From Macrocybe gigantea (lineage: Eukaryota; Basidiomycota; Agaricomycetes; Agaricales; Callistosporiaceae): 64,000 nucleotides of DNA. The stretch is taken from assembly GCA_011319805.1 (NCBI GenBank), contig SJRY01000229.1:310001-374000 (forward strand), in the 5' to 3' direction. Below the pieces are notes generated by a model. That model did no database searches and was not told where the DNA came from. It saw only the letters and a program-made list of their open reading frames with translations. The translations under genes were made by a program, and so were the position numbers. This document shows, in pieces, positions 22,501 to 34,905 of this stretch; within the stretch, counting starts at the first letter, position 1, and each line of letters opens with the position of its first letter.

Positions 22501-25500
22501 CAAATCCAAAATCGCTGATGCGGAAGAGATAGTGACTTCCAGTAGCTTGTTTGATGTATAACTACCCGATAGAAAGGCGCGTGAGCGGATTACGCCGAAG
22601 AGATGAGAAAGAATCACTTTGCTCATAATATCGCCATATTCTGTCAGGGAAAGCACCTCTTCGCCATTGATGCTGGTGGTGGTGTGAATCAATTGAGCCT
22701 CTCGTAACTTTACAATGCCTTGAGCAACTAGATCATCGATTCTCTCTTCCCATGTTTGATATTCTCCTTTTCCTAGAGAATAATGACAGGGATTTTTGCG
22801 GATGCGTTGGAAAAGAAAGGATCCGCGCAACCATGCCTTGGCTGAGGAAATATCAGTAATAGTTCCAATGCCTATTTCCGAAGTGAGATGCTCAGAAAGA
22901 TTGATATGAAGTGAGCTCTCCAGGACGGTTTTTCCCGGTGTCAATACACGGTATTTGACCTCAACCTCCTGTTCGCACATAATGATGGCTATGCCGTCCT
23001 TGTCTATCGTCACTCAATTTCAGGATTGCTTCCCGCCAGCCCTATCACTCACCGAACTGCGGCCTTCCCTAGTGAAAAAAATGACTAATTTTCATGCCAT
23101 TTGTAAAAGCAACTCACAGCTCTCCCTAGCATTTGCATGATGTCAAGATCGGAATATTCAGCTGGAGCATTATTCTGGAAAGTGCGGACGCCTTTGATTA
23201 CGACCATGTGTGCCGCTAAAGCAGTCTTCAATCACGCTGTCGAATAAATGGTTAGATGACTCAACGGAGATTAACGCCGACAGCAAGAGTCTGCAGAGAA
23301 GACATTGGTTTGAAGGCTTGCTAGTATTTGGCTGAAGAGTAAACTCGCCGAAGTAGCGATAACAATTCTTAAAACGCCTCTCAAGAACAGGTCTTCAGTT
23401 AGCCGTCGATCGTCCATCACCAGTCCGGCATGATGGACGCCGATGCCCATCAGTGCGAGATCTATGTCCTGTTTAACAAACTTGAACAGTATTTGGGTAG
23501 AGACTCACCAGTCAGACGCTTATTGTTGAATGAGAAGTCTCGTCTACGTTTGCTATCAGAGGTAGGAACCGTAATCAGCTATTGACGACTTTCCTTGATG
23601 GATGTGACCATGGTAGGGAATCGCGCCTATTCTGAGCCTTGATATATTCCGTCATCAACTGTTCTGCGGTCATCAATACTCCTAAGGAACGTCATTCTCT
23701 CGCCGCGCAATCAAATCTCACCGATACTTGCCTTTCCTCGTCGGGCAAAAGACTAACATAGGCCTCCCGGTGGAATACTGCCGCAATAAGCCAAATAACT
23801 TGTAATCCAGGGTTTTGGAGAATGCGAATTCGTTCTGGTATTTAGGACGTGGTACGCCAATGACAATACGCTTCAGTTTGCATGGCCTGTAGTCCTGTCC
23901 AAACTAGAAAAGTTAAACAGCGGTTCGGATCTGCAAAAAAAGAAAAGACTCAAAGAGACTCACTTCCTTAACTAGTGCGGGCTGTCGCTCATCACCAACA
24001 CTGCCCACCCAGGCGGCGATATCTTCAATGTTGGGGACAGTAGCGGACACTAGGATAAATCGAACAGAAGAACCAAGTTTTCTCATTCGAGAGACAACCA
24101 CCTCCAGGGTGCTCCCGCGCGACTCGTTCAGAATATGAACCTATAAAAGATATAGTATACCCATATATCAATGACCAACAGCGTACCTCATCCACAAGGA
24201 ACAGATGGACTTGACTTAAATTTTGCCCGTAGTTGGACCTTCACGAAATGCGTGAGTTTGCATAGAGAGAACAACGCTCTTCTTTACCAATTGCGTGTCA
24301 AGCTATCCCATTTTTCACCCTACGTAGTGAGCACAACGTAAGCGGCTGCCCTTTTACTCGTGATTTGGACAGTACCGTCGTTATTCTAGGATAATGTCAG
24401 TTACGATATGAGCAAACTCGCATGCTCACATAATGATGGCATTTTTAGCGTCGCTCCAAGCACTGTGCCCGTAATACACGGTATCTCCTGTGAGCTCGCA
24501 ACCTATGTGAAAAAGTTAAAAGAATATCGCATAGGCACCTCTATTCTGACACCACGTACATTTTGCGCCCAAGGGATCAAATTTCGCCATCCAGTCCCGA
24601 AAACGTTCGGAACACAAGGCCTGTTTGATAAGTTTTTAATGAAGGTCAATTTGATACGGACACGCCAGTTACCTTGGTTGGAGCAAGATAGACGGCCTTT
24701 CCTTTCACGCCTGTCCGTCGTGATTCATCTAACATGCGAATAATGGCTAGCTCAAATATAACCGTTTTTCCGCTACCCGTCGGAGCTATGTTTTAACCAT
24801 TGGCTCCCATGTGTACAAAAATAACAAATGTCAGTACCGCTGATAACCTAGGAATGACTATTGTATTTCAGTGCGTGAAATTCAAACATAATTGATTACC
24901 ATGTTTTCGTTTGAGTTAAGGACCTAAGGATTTTTGTGCTTTAACTACTCGCTACCCGCGTCAGCAAAGTGAGTAGACTTACATCGTCGTAGCAGGCTGA
25001 CTGAACTGCATTGAAGACTCCGAACTTGAATAACCCTCTGTAGATGTCAGCTAATTTGTTTTATTAGAGCAGCCGTCTTTAAGAACGAGCGAGGACTCAA
25101 CTCACGAAGGCTTGAGACAGGGTGAAGCGAGATTCCATGTGTATTTGTTGGCCTGCTATTTTGCCAATTTTCATCTCCTTGATTTTTCTGGTCGTCCGTA
25201 GGATGACGAGGCTTTACGTCGCTATATGCGGCGTCTGAAGACAGATGAGAGCCGATGTAGTCTTCCTTTTTCCCAATACGCACATAGTGGAGTCGTCGAA
25301 TAGCCATCATCTTCACGTTGGAAGTCTCTACTATGTTCGACCAACTCTCGGGCATATGCTGAATATAATGGCCCCTCGCGAAGCCCGTCGGAACAAAGGT
25401 TGTCACGCATATAACAACTCTCGGAAGCAATGAAATATTCTTTGCACGATCACTTTCTAGAATCCGGACATTGAAGAACATATGCTCACCATCGTCAGCA

Positions 25501-25604
25501 TGCATTCCATCGCAATGCAAAAAGTTCGGCTGATCGTGTGGAAGGTATGGGTCTGAGTTATAGTTTGGCGTGTAACACTCGTAGTAATAAGAGTCCTCGT
25601 CCAT
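19587..25604 (-). CDS. HFM1: Meiotic crossover DNA helicase HFM1/MER3
   Basis: Ski2-like superfamily-2 helicase that promotes class I meiotic crossovers by extending recombination intermediates. The gene is about 6 kb with many short introns. The N-terminal exon starts at 25604 and precedes FKFGVFNAVQSACYDD. Motif I APTGSGKTVIFELAIIRML lies near 24735-24790. The DEVH box (HLFLVDE then VHILNESRGST) is split by an intron near 24140-24190. Motif III FILVSATVPN lies near 24020-24065. The winged-helix and Sec63 parts follow, with HLTSEIGIGTITDISSAKAW near 22840-22900. An intron after GDIMSK near 22570-22620 joins LYIKQATG and MHSLLSLPDRASLREI in frame. The final exon (19587 to about 20490) is a low-complexity tail unique to fungi. 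Individual exon edges were not all resolved. It starts 202 bp from CKS1 in the opposite direction. Confidence 0.9.
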
Positions 25605-25806
25605 GTCGGATGGTGCGTGAGCCTTGGATGCAGTTGCGTGGAGAGGGAAATACCCTACTAGGTGATATGCTGAAGCGCGACGCGTGACAACGTCATGTGA
25701 TTTTATAGGTTACTGAAACAGCTTTGTGACATTACGTGACAGTACGCGCTTTCTTCCCCAACTACGAATACCCTAGGTCAGGCCGTTGTCTGGGAGCTAT
25801 CAGATC
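25605..25806. promoter_or_regulatory. Shared divergent promoter HFM1 / CKS1
   Basis: Only 202 bp separate the two start codons, so this short interval must hold both promoters. It includes a direct pair of TGACAACGTCATGTGA / TGACATTACGTGACAG (about 25685-25742), whose ACGTCA and ACGTGAC cores resemble bZIP/bHLH binding sites. Factor identity is inference. Confidence 0.45.
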
Positions 25807-26284
25807 ATGGCTTCGAACCAGCAAGGTGTTGTTATCAAGGATTCTAACCACAAACTTGAGGAATACATCGAAAAGTATCGCCATTATACGTATCATTTGC
25901 TGCGGGCCACTAACCGGATTCCTAGGATCCACTATTCTGATCGCTACTCGGACGACGAATACGAATACCGTCACGTCATCCTTCCGAAACAACTATTGAA
26001 GCTCCTTCCCAAGGAGTTTTTCAATCCCGACGATTCAGGTACCCTTCGTTTACTTGCTGAGTGGGAGTGGAGAGGTATCGGGATAACACAGAGTCTGGGT
26101 TGGGAACATTACGAAGTACACGGTAAGTGACTGTATACACCAAGCCATGATTTAGTTTTTCAAAATAATATATGGCATCTCCTCAGCTCCGGAACCCCAT
26201 GTACTCTTATTCCGTCGTCCTCGTGACTACGTCCCTCCCCCTCAACATAATGGCAGATACAGAGAAAGTGTACGGAGGAAATAA
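25807..26284 (+). CDS. CKS1: Cyclin-dependent kinase regulatory subunit CKS1
   Basis: Small phosphate-binding adaptor that docks phosphorylated substrates on Cdk1 and is needed for cell-cycle transitions. Two exons, 25807-26122 and 26187-26284, encode about 137 residues. The hallmark segments are present: [42 protein letters not shown] and, after the intron, [11 protein letters not shown]. The extension after the core ([16 protein letters not shown]) is basic and typical in length for fungi. No frame break is seen. Its 3' end faces the 3' end of the metalloprotease gene. Confidence 0.97.
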
Positions 26285-26516
26285 ACTTATTTTGACAGAC
26301 CGATCGATGTACGCTGCTTTGGGGCCTCTGTTTGGCCGTTTGGAGTTTGAGCTTTAGCACCCTGTAGCACTTTCATATTTGGAAACGCAATCATTTGTAT
26401 ACCATGCACAGATCTGTCAAGTTTCATGAATTTATAGGATACACAAGGGGACAGCAAGAGACATAACGGTGAAACACTATCAATCAAGAGCATTCAAGAT
26501 CATTCAAATAACCAGA

Positions 26517-29500
26517 CTAGAATTTGGAAATGGGAAGGTCACCCCATTGCACCATTGGGCCTGGGCCATGAGCTCGAGCCAAAGATGCCTTGAATTTCTT
26601 CGGGTCATCGATGTAAGTTACGTTCTGACGCAGAATCCCTGGCCCATCCCCTTCAACAGGATATTTCTCGACCAAGTCTGGAAGTGCATCTAACAACTGT
26701 TGCCCTGCAGGTTTGGCCAAAAGGATCTGTTTCCAATAGTTGTTGAAGTCTGTCAGGAGAGGCGCCTCGTCGCCAAGCGACTCGGCCCAGGTACTCTCAT
26801 CCACGTCCAAGTGTTGTGCTCTCAAAAGACTTTCGAACTCTTGAGCAGCGAGGCTGCTCACTCGTTTTGGCCGAGGCTTTTGCGAACGCATATGGACTGA
26901 GAGTTTGCGCCTCGTCGGCGATGACTGGTGCACGTGGGAAAGGAAGAGCGCTAAAGTGTCGCCCTTTGTGACTGAACGAAGGACGCCGGCGTCAGTCTCG
27001 CCTAGTCGATCGTCAGTAAAGAGGCGTTCGTCAATGGCCATGGCAATGACGTACGTCTCAAAAAATCAAGATCATTCGTGCTGATATGAGCCATGAACCT
27101 GGTCGTTTCGTCGGCGAGGTTTTTGTCTGCCTCCAGCCATCTCCTTTCCAGGCCGCTTTTTTGGTCGAGAAACTCTTCTTCGCTCATGGTTTCCAAGTGG
27201 ATCTTCATGCCGTCTAGGAATGCTTCTACTCTATCCTCGAGGTAGTTCGGGTTTCTCTCGCTTTGTATGACGATACGCATCCCTTTTTCGGTCCCGCCAG
27301 GGAGCGACCAGCTTGTGCACGATACGACGTAACCAAGCTGCTCTCGAGTCCTCAATACATTGAAGGCCGGCTCACTGAGTATTTGAGTGAGTAAGGCGGA
27401 GGTGACCCGTAGACGTTGATCAGCAACTGGGCCATAGCGAACATAGAAAGTGAGTGCCGAATTAGCCTGATTCGGATTTGGTATTGGCATAGACCAGGTG
27501 TGATCGCTACCTGGTATAAAGCCCACAGTTCTAATTCAGTCTGCGCTGAAGAAAATCTTGTTCTCACCTGGTGGCAGAACTAAACATCCATCATCCAAAT
27601 CTGTGGGTGAATGAGGAGAAGGACCAAGTCCCTCTTCAACCATCTCCGCAATCTTGAGCGCTTCCTATTATGCGAGGGTTAGGCAGTGCACATTTTCTGG
27701 TATGGTATGGAAACTATACTGACATCTTTATAAACATTCCCGGCGATTAATATCCGGAGATTAACTTCAGACAGTAGCTTCTTGATATGGATCTGTATTT
27801 CGTCCGCGGTGATAGCTGGATCCGATTCAGAACAACGATCTTCAAAGACGTTGGTGACATACAAGATAGTTCTTTCAATTTCTCCTCCACTGTCCAACTC
27901 TCGGACATGAGGTATCTTGCGTAAAAGTCAGACAAAGAGTATGATTGACCGAGGAAGAAATTTTCCCATTCTCTTTTCGCCTAGGTGATTGGACTCAGCA
28001 CAGGACGCGCAAAGAGCGTGGAAATGACGTTACCTGCTCTTTCATCACAGCCAAACGAGTCGGGTTGACTACTAGTGTCCTAATCTTTTCAAAGACGTGC
28101 CGTGTGAGTGCAGACATCTTGTCGTTGTACCCGTTCATGGAAATGAATAGACCGCTGTGGTGTTGTAGGAAATCGTAAGAAAGCCCTGCGAGAGCCGCGT
28201 CGTACGAAAATTCCGACAACGAATCGTTGACAAGATCAACATATAGCCTGAACACAAATTCAGTGGGTATAAGAAGAAAAGAAGCGGAGGGCCTGCCTAG
28301 TCATAACGCTGGCTCGTGCGGATGCACTACCAACGACGCTATAGTCCAAAGTCAGAATTATGACGGTCGCCAATTAATCATACGAACCTGCGGAGATCCA
28401 CCACGATGTGGGCCTTAGGTACCCAAAATCGATCATCCTTCTTATGCCAGAGAGTTGAGAGTGGCGTCTCGCGTAGGAGATGAGGACGCTTCGCAACCTG
28501 AGGCAGATAGAAGGGAAATAATTAACAAGCTAACAGCAAATATACCCATGATTACCTCGGGGACGTCTCTCTTGTTAGTATCAAAATTGGTCGGTATGAA
28601 TTCGTTGGGATGAGGCAAGAACAAGTCAGGAATATCGTTGGCACTTTCCGCCTGGAACATAAATCTTGTTTGAAGGACGCATTTCGGGACGAGTTTATGC
28701 TTACCTCCTTGATAAACTTCTCGCCGAAGTGTTGAATATTGTACTCGGTGCCGTACCACGGCTCCTTTTGCCACGTAGCATTAGGAAACAGTTTCTCGTG
28801 CTCACTTCCTCTTGCCATAAGAACAATTCTCCCTTCCGTAATTCTGAAATTGCTGAGGTATTCCCTGACTTTGCCCTCTCCAGTAGCATAGTCATCCCAT
28901 TCATGCATAATTTGAGGACCGGAAAGTATGGATTCGCCGGGTAAACGCCACGACATATGTTCGGAAATCCAAGTCGCGTAATCGTCAGCACGTCGTTTTT
29001 CTGCGAAACGGAAGCGGGTAGCGGAGATAGTCGCGATTTCACGTTGGTGATAGGGCGGGAACTGAGATGAGCGTAGCAGTGTGAGGTACTTGAAACATGC
29101 CAGTATAACAGATCGGTAGTTTCCTGGAAGAGCATGAGTTGTTTGACCAGACGCGCACTATAGTGATGACTTACTATAACCCTCTTCCGTCAAGTGGATA
29201 GTGATCCTGAACATAGCGAAACCCCTTGCGATGGCTTGTGGACCGGCGCCTAGGCCAGTAACCCATCCTTTGTCCTTGAGATAGGAATATAAAGATCCTG
29301 GACCTTCGTGACCGACGAGGTGAGTGATAAAGTAAGCGGGTTTGTGTTTCCAATGCGGTGCTTGATACTCTAATGGAAATGAGATCTCCAGAGCGTGAAA
29401 TGACATGATAGTCTGAACGGACACCAGTGTCTGCAAGACCGAGCTCAAAAGCAACAGCGACGTCAGATGCGAAGAGACAACTTACGCCTTTCTCATCGAT

Positions 29501-30775
29501 ACCAAACGGATGATCGTTGATCATGGGAAGGGGATCGCAACCACGATTGGGTATGGGAGAAAATAGAGTGGATATTAATTCCGATAACTCATCCAACGAT
29601 TCTACAATTAGTCATGAGTAAAACCTCGCACTCCCGAAGGACAAGCGGACTAACCCTTTCCGATGACGCACAATCGCATGCGACTGGCGCAGTATTCCTT
29701 TGACCACCATTCGACAAGCCGACGACGTGTTTCCCTGCCTACTACTCCCCCATCTGCGTCCATGTCACTACCATTTGAAGCGACTGAGGGTGCAGGAGAA
29801 GCTCCTCGGGATGATATAGGCGAAGGAGCAACAGTTCTGGTCGATGTTATCCCGGCGTCGGTCAATTGGCCATTTGCTTTCAGTTCCCTAGCAGCCTTTA
29901 GTAGACTATCCCGATTTCCGCTTCCAAATTTACGCCATGCATGTCCTGGTTTGCTGAGGTGCTTGTTCAGTTGGAATATGCGCCACATATCCGATTGGTG
30001 ATTCTTCTTGTGTTCAGAATCAACCGCATTAAGTTCACGCGTTGTGCACGATGGTGCAAAAAGTGGAGAGTGGAAGAACCCTGCGAATCTGTCCAATGCA
30101 CCTGGAAGCGCAGAAGTGGCGACATGGAAGTAGTAGTTCGTGTTGGAGGAAGACGTATAGGCATTGGAGGAACCGTTATTCTTGGCTAGGTACTGCGTGA
30201 AGCACACGTCAGGATTCCGTTTATCAAGGCAAAGCTGACTGGCTTGCCTCTGAGTATTCGTTCTCCTTGGGGAATTTTTCGGTACCCTGACATCCGTGTC
30301 AACCCAACACTAAGTCGTCTAACAGCTGAGCCACGCTCACCATGAACAACAAATGCTCGCAGAAGTGGGCGAGCCCTGGCATATCGTCCTGTATCCCACA
30401 TTTCCCTTTGTTAGTTCGTCGGACACATGCATCAGATTGGACACACACAGGGTCTGACAAGTGGCCCACAGCGACATCCAGGCTGGCCGCAGCCTTGTCT
30501 GCTTTGAGATCATGGATAACCGTAGCCTCCAGACCATTGTCAAGTCGAATAAGTCTGTAATCTCTGTCGTCTTGCTCCGACTTTTGAATCTCCTTCTCAT
30601 AAACAGAAAATGAGGGAACGCCGTTAGCGGCTGGTTGCACACGACGCCAATCCGAAGTTGCAACAGTGGCCATAGACGAGCTGAAAACCGCAGAAAATCG
30701 CAGAGGACGAATCAGAGAAAAAAGCAGGGGCGGCCTTGTGAGAAGAATGCGCTGGAGGGGGCCGCTTGCCAGCAT
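26517..30775 (-). CDS. STE23: Insulysin-type zinc metalloprotease (M16, Ste23/IDE-like)
   Basis: Inverzincin protease that degrades small peptides and, in yeast, trims a-factor pheromone. The zinc motif HFCEHLLFM (HxxEH) lies near 30355 and the distal Glu is in ELNAVDSEHKKNH. The four-domain M16A arrangement is followed to the C-terminus, which ends DLPISKF at 26517. More than ten exons are joined by short introns. The intron after NEYSE (30193-30247) uses a GC-AG pair (gcaagc donor), which joins NEYSE to YLAKNNGSSNAYTS as the family requires. The first 34 residues are rich in Arg, Ser and hydrophobics and lack acids, resembling a mitochondrial presequence. A second Met (MATVATSDW) would give a cytosolic form. 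No frame break was found. Confidence 0.94.
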
Positions 30776-30914
30776 TCAGAGCAAACCGAGGCAATATAGT
30801 GGGGCCTGAGGCGTAAAAAGGCAACTGTCACCTGACTTATGATCGAGTACCCGGCCAGTTGCGAAGAATTGCGAATCCAGTGCCAAAAAAGTGCTTCAAA
30901 TGCAAAATACAAAC

Positions 30915-30996
30915 CGACGCCAGCAGGATTCGAACCTGCGCCCTCAAAGAGGAACAGATTTCTAATCTGTCGCCGTAACCACTTGGCTATAGCGCC
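30915..30996 (-). tRNA. tRNA-Ser, anticodon AGA
   Basis: Read on the minus strand, the sequence folds as a class II tRNA of 82 nt. The 7-bp acceptor stem (GGCGCTA with TGGCGTC) includes two G-U pairs. The D arm is GCC/GGC. The anticodon stem ACAGA/TCTGT encloses loop TTAGAAA, giving anticodon AGA. The long variable arm CCTC-TTT-GAGG is diagnostic for serine. The T arm is GCAGG/CCTGC with loop TTCGAAT, which contains the B box. No intron is present and the 3' CCA is not encoded. It sits alone between the metalloprotease promoter and the following gene. Confidence 0.96.
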
Positions 30997-31110
30997 CTAT
31001 AACTTGGCGTGAGATAACTAATACATTTCTGGAATTGATCCTTTTTGTCATTAAAAGTCGTCCATTAATACAGTCGGACACAAGAACAATACATCAAATT
31101 AAATCAGCTA

Positions 31111-34100
31111 TCATGGTGGGTCTAATGGATAATGGTATATCTTCCGGAATACTTGCCAGACCGTGTTCGCAGCTTGTTTTGCAACATCGACCGTAAAATG
31201 GAAATCATGAGAGTGGACCGCGTCAAGGAGCAATTTTTGAATTGCTGCGATGGAAAATGGGCTCGCTATCAGGTTCAGCGAACCTGGACTGGGATAATCG
31301 TCATTTACCGTTTCCGAAGGCGCAGGGAAGTAGTCTTTGCCTGTGGATTCGGTTGCAGAGGGAAGCTCGGTCATTGTGGATTGTATCGCAATGGGGAGAG
31401 TCACGGAGGTTGTGGTGGTAAAGAATTCGGGGGCGGAAGTCGAATCAATCATGACGGTCGTGGTGCCAGTGTTAATAGTTGCTGTGACGGTAACAGTCTC
31501 GACATTGTTGCTGCGTCCCAGGATTTCCAAAGTCGCGAGGTATTTCTCCAGCGATAGTTCCATGTCATTGACAATGGAACCAAGCTGGTACATAAAGATC
31601 AGAGATAAAATGAGAGTTAGGCATGTTGCCGTCAAGAAGGCTTTGAGTCCGAAAAATGGGCTTTGATTGAACTTGGAAGTGGATTCGAAGATAAGGCTGA
31701 GCCGACGTTCGGAGAACTCTTGCAATGAGTAATCAAGTAGCCTGCATTGCCGAGAGAGCCAGAGTCGGTGCTTTAGATCGGAATCCACAGCCGCGATGCG
31801 GAGTCCTATCAGCGAGGTTGTTAGTTTCTATTCAGGAAGAAGCGAAATGCAGGACTGCGCACCAGCAGGCTCGTCTACTGTGATGTCTAGAGCCCCGATC
31901 GGAATAGAGAAAATAGGCAGATATACTTGCAATGGGGCTCTTCCGAGTATTCTACCTCGGCCCTTGCTTTGGAGGTTCTCGCAGGAGTGAGTGGCAACGT
32001 AATCAACCAGTATCTCCGATTCTCGAATTCCCTCCATAGGAATCTTCGCCCAACACATCCATTTGGCGGTGCTGACTTCCTCAAAAGAATGCAATGATTC
32101 TGGCTGACCGGGCCTATACTCGAACTGTACAGGCCCGCTACCTGTCGAGACATTGACAACAGAGACAATCGTATCGTCGGTTTCTGCTGAAGTGGCTTCA
32201 AGAGGCCGTGCGAAACCAAACTCCAATAAGCCAAGATTTACGTCTGTGGGCATTTGCAAGCGTATTCTGACGAAATATGATTCTGGTGGTGAGTCAGGAA
32301 CGCTGATGAGTGGAGTAACAACAACATTGACAGAGGGCATCATCAGGTTCGCTTCTCGCTGCACCGCGGCAGGACTGTTTGCCAGCTGCATATGATTTGC
32401 AACCCGCGGTAGACTGGAGGAACGCAATGAGCGCGATATCGTGTTGGGCGGATCGAGATGACGAATAACAATTTGACCCCCCTCTTCAGCACACCTGGTA
32501 TGCCCCCCTTTCTTCAGCACGGCCTTTCTTGCTTGGGCGTCGTTGTGGATATCGCCCACGGAGTCATACACTTCAATACGAGCAGCGTCAAGTTCATTGC
32601 GTACTGTGATGAAGGTCGATTCCGTGTCCGCAGCGAGCACCGTAAACCGCGGCAGGTTAATGAACAAGCCATCAGATCCCATTTCATCGCCATTCTGACT
32701 TGTTTTTGATAGAGGATGGCGTGGCGACACGAGGATTGTGCCAGATATGGAGAATGTGAATACGTTTTTCGCTGGCTGAACGATGTCATTCATGTTCAAG
32801 TGCATGGTTATCGGTGCACCAGGGGGAACCGGCTCTGAAGAGGAGGGTGGCGAATCTGGTAACGATAAGACAGAAGACAATGGCCCTTGGGAGAAGGATG
32901 TCGTTCCTGACCCTTCAAACGAATATTCCCCAATGTTCTGAGATGGCAGAGGAGCACGGAGGAGCGACGACACAGAAGATGTCGAGTTATGTCTGAATGA
33001 TTGCAAGGCAAGTTGTGGTGGCAACAACTCATCGTTCGATGGAGGTGGGGTTATCTGCGGTGTAGCAAATTCCCATTCCCGGGACGGTTGATCGGGCTTT
33101 GGGCGACTTGAAGCGCCAGCGACATCGAATCCAGTGTAACCAATACCACCTCTCACGCTCCATTCCTTAGAACAGTCATCAACCCAAGTTACCTCGCAGC
33201 CCTTAGCTTCTAAAGCGACATCCATCCCAAGCTGTGTGGCCACTCCAGGGAACCAAACACCTTTACACGACGCCTTGTAGCTGACATCCATGAGGACAGC
33301 CTCCGCCGACGGGTTTGCACTGTTCTTTCGTTTACCAAGAATGATGCACGACATCTCCCCTTGCACTTCTTTTACCCCCACTCTCCTGCGCCCATTGTCT
33401 CCGCCCCGGATATCAACTCTTTTGAACGGCTTGGCCCAACGAATCCGAATTCGCTCCGAGCTTGGAAAGGAACCTTGAATGCCACAGCCGTCTGCAAACC
33501 CTGCCGTAGACGAATCACTCGACTCATCGTCGGCGAAGTGGGTATACGAGTTTGAGCGAGAGGGTCTCATACTCGCGCTGCGGTTGACATGAGGGTCGGA
33601 GGTAAGATCCCACGAGTTGCTTTCCTCTTCTATTGAAGACAAGGAAGCAAACGAAGACGACGTAGCAGTAGGAGGGAATATCCGGAGCTTGACGCTATTA
33701 TTCAAGCATCGAGGCAGGGGTATGGACAACTATATTGCCGTATGAGTAGTATTCGAAGCGAATTGAAGGTTGCGTACGTACTAGATAAGGCGCTCTGGGA
33801 GGACGCAAAACATAAGGGACCCACATATCAATTGCTGCCATAAATTGTACATTGTTCCGGTCGGAAACCGACGTTCTCCGAGAAAATCGTCTCGATGAAC
33901 TGTCATCTATGTCCTTCGTGCCATTTATTCCATTCATAGCCTCTTCGGGCAATGCTTTGGGCGGCACGTACGCGATGTGATATCGGCTGACCAAGATATG
34001 GCCCGCGTATTGTGGATCGACAATACCAACGTTCTCGTTTGAAGAAATTCCGTTCATGGATGGCGTTCTGCTGGCAGAAGACATCTGAGTATGGGTCATC

Positions 34101-34669
34101 GTGGGCTCCATCAGGTGGAAGGCGCTGTAAAACGTCTGACTAGAACGCGCTGGCAAGCACAGTGCACGCGCCGCGTTATGCAGAAGTGGTGAAGATTTCG
34201 AGGAGAAGTTATATGGAACCGAATTGCTGTTGAGCGGGTGGACTTGAGACGCCAAAACCTTGACATTTTCCTCTAGGTCGTCAGCAATGAGCTCAGCAGA
34301 CATCCAACAGCTTGAGATAGAGAACGAGGACACACCAGAGAAGAGTGGGATCGTTGACCCTTGCGTTATATGCTCTGGAGGAACCGATAGCTATGATGCA
34401 AGAAGTCAGAGCAGCCACCAACAACTATGGCAGGAGACAGAAACCTTGAGATACATTTTTATCGCTGCACCGTCCTGGCCTTGTTTCGCTCGTCCTTCAA
34501 TAGCTACACGCGTTACAATGTTAACCTTATGGTGTGGACTGTTCGACGTGGCTGTGTGGGCATAGCTAGTGCTGGTTCTACTAGGACTCGGTAGACGCGT
34601 CGCATCCTTCTTCCCACTCGGAGTGTCATAGTAGCTGTGAGACTGGCGGGAGTAGTTCGAGATCGTCAT
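31111..34669 (-). CDS. Large conserved single-pass membrane protein of unknown function
   Basis: I do not recognise a named family. Four exons join in frame (introns at about 34390-34443, 33730-33781 and 31804-31862) to about 1,100 residues. The N-terminal part has a Ser/Thr-rich start and then VTRVAIEGRAKQGQDGAAI and LSVPPEHITQG, which read as beta-strand-rich globular sequence. The centre is a long soluble region with an acidic Ser patch (FADDESSDSSTAGF) and repeated WFPGV/GYTGF-type strands. Near the C-terminus a strong TM segment (AFLTATCLTLILSLIFMYQL, about 31575-31640) is followed by a Thr/Ser/Val-rich stalk (VTVTATINTGTTT) and a short helical end. There is no signal peptide, so the large N-terminal part is probably cytosolic with a small C-terminal domain across the membrane. 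No frame break is seen. Confidence 0.85.
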
Positions 34670-34905
34670 AGTTCCGCCGTCGCAGTATTGGAGCTATGAT
34701 TGAAGTGAACAGAACAGATGGGCAGCCTCGAAACGAGCGCCTGAGGCGTCGCGACCGACGGAAACAAAAAGCGGAGACACAGTGTTTGTGGCATTCCACA
34801 ACAGGAAATAGGCCACAAATGATGCTGATCGTATACAGACACTCGAAATGCTATTGACTATTGGTACACTACTATGCACAAAGCGGGTAGTCGATAACTG
34901 ACACC

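Noticed and set aside
22481..22620. Apparent frameshift in HFM1 near the GGG at 22486
   Set aside because: An intron after GDIMSK (acceptor tag just before TTATACATC) puts the downstream conserved block in frame without any change, so no deletion is needed here.
31132..31557. Plus-strand ORF of 141 codons
   Set aside because: Shadow of the Thr-rich C-terminal exon of the large membrane protein on the opposite strand.
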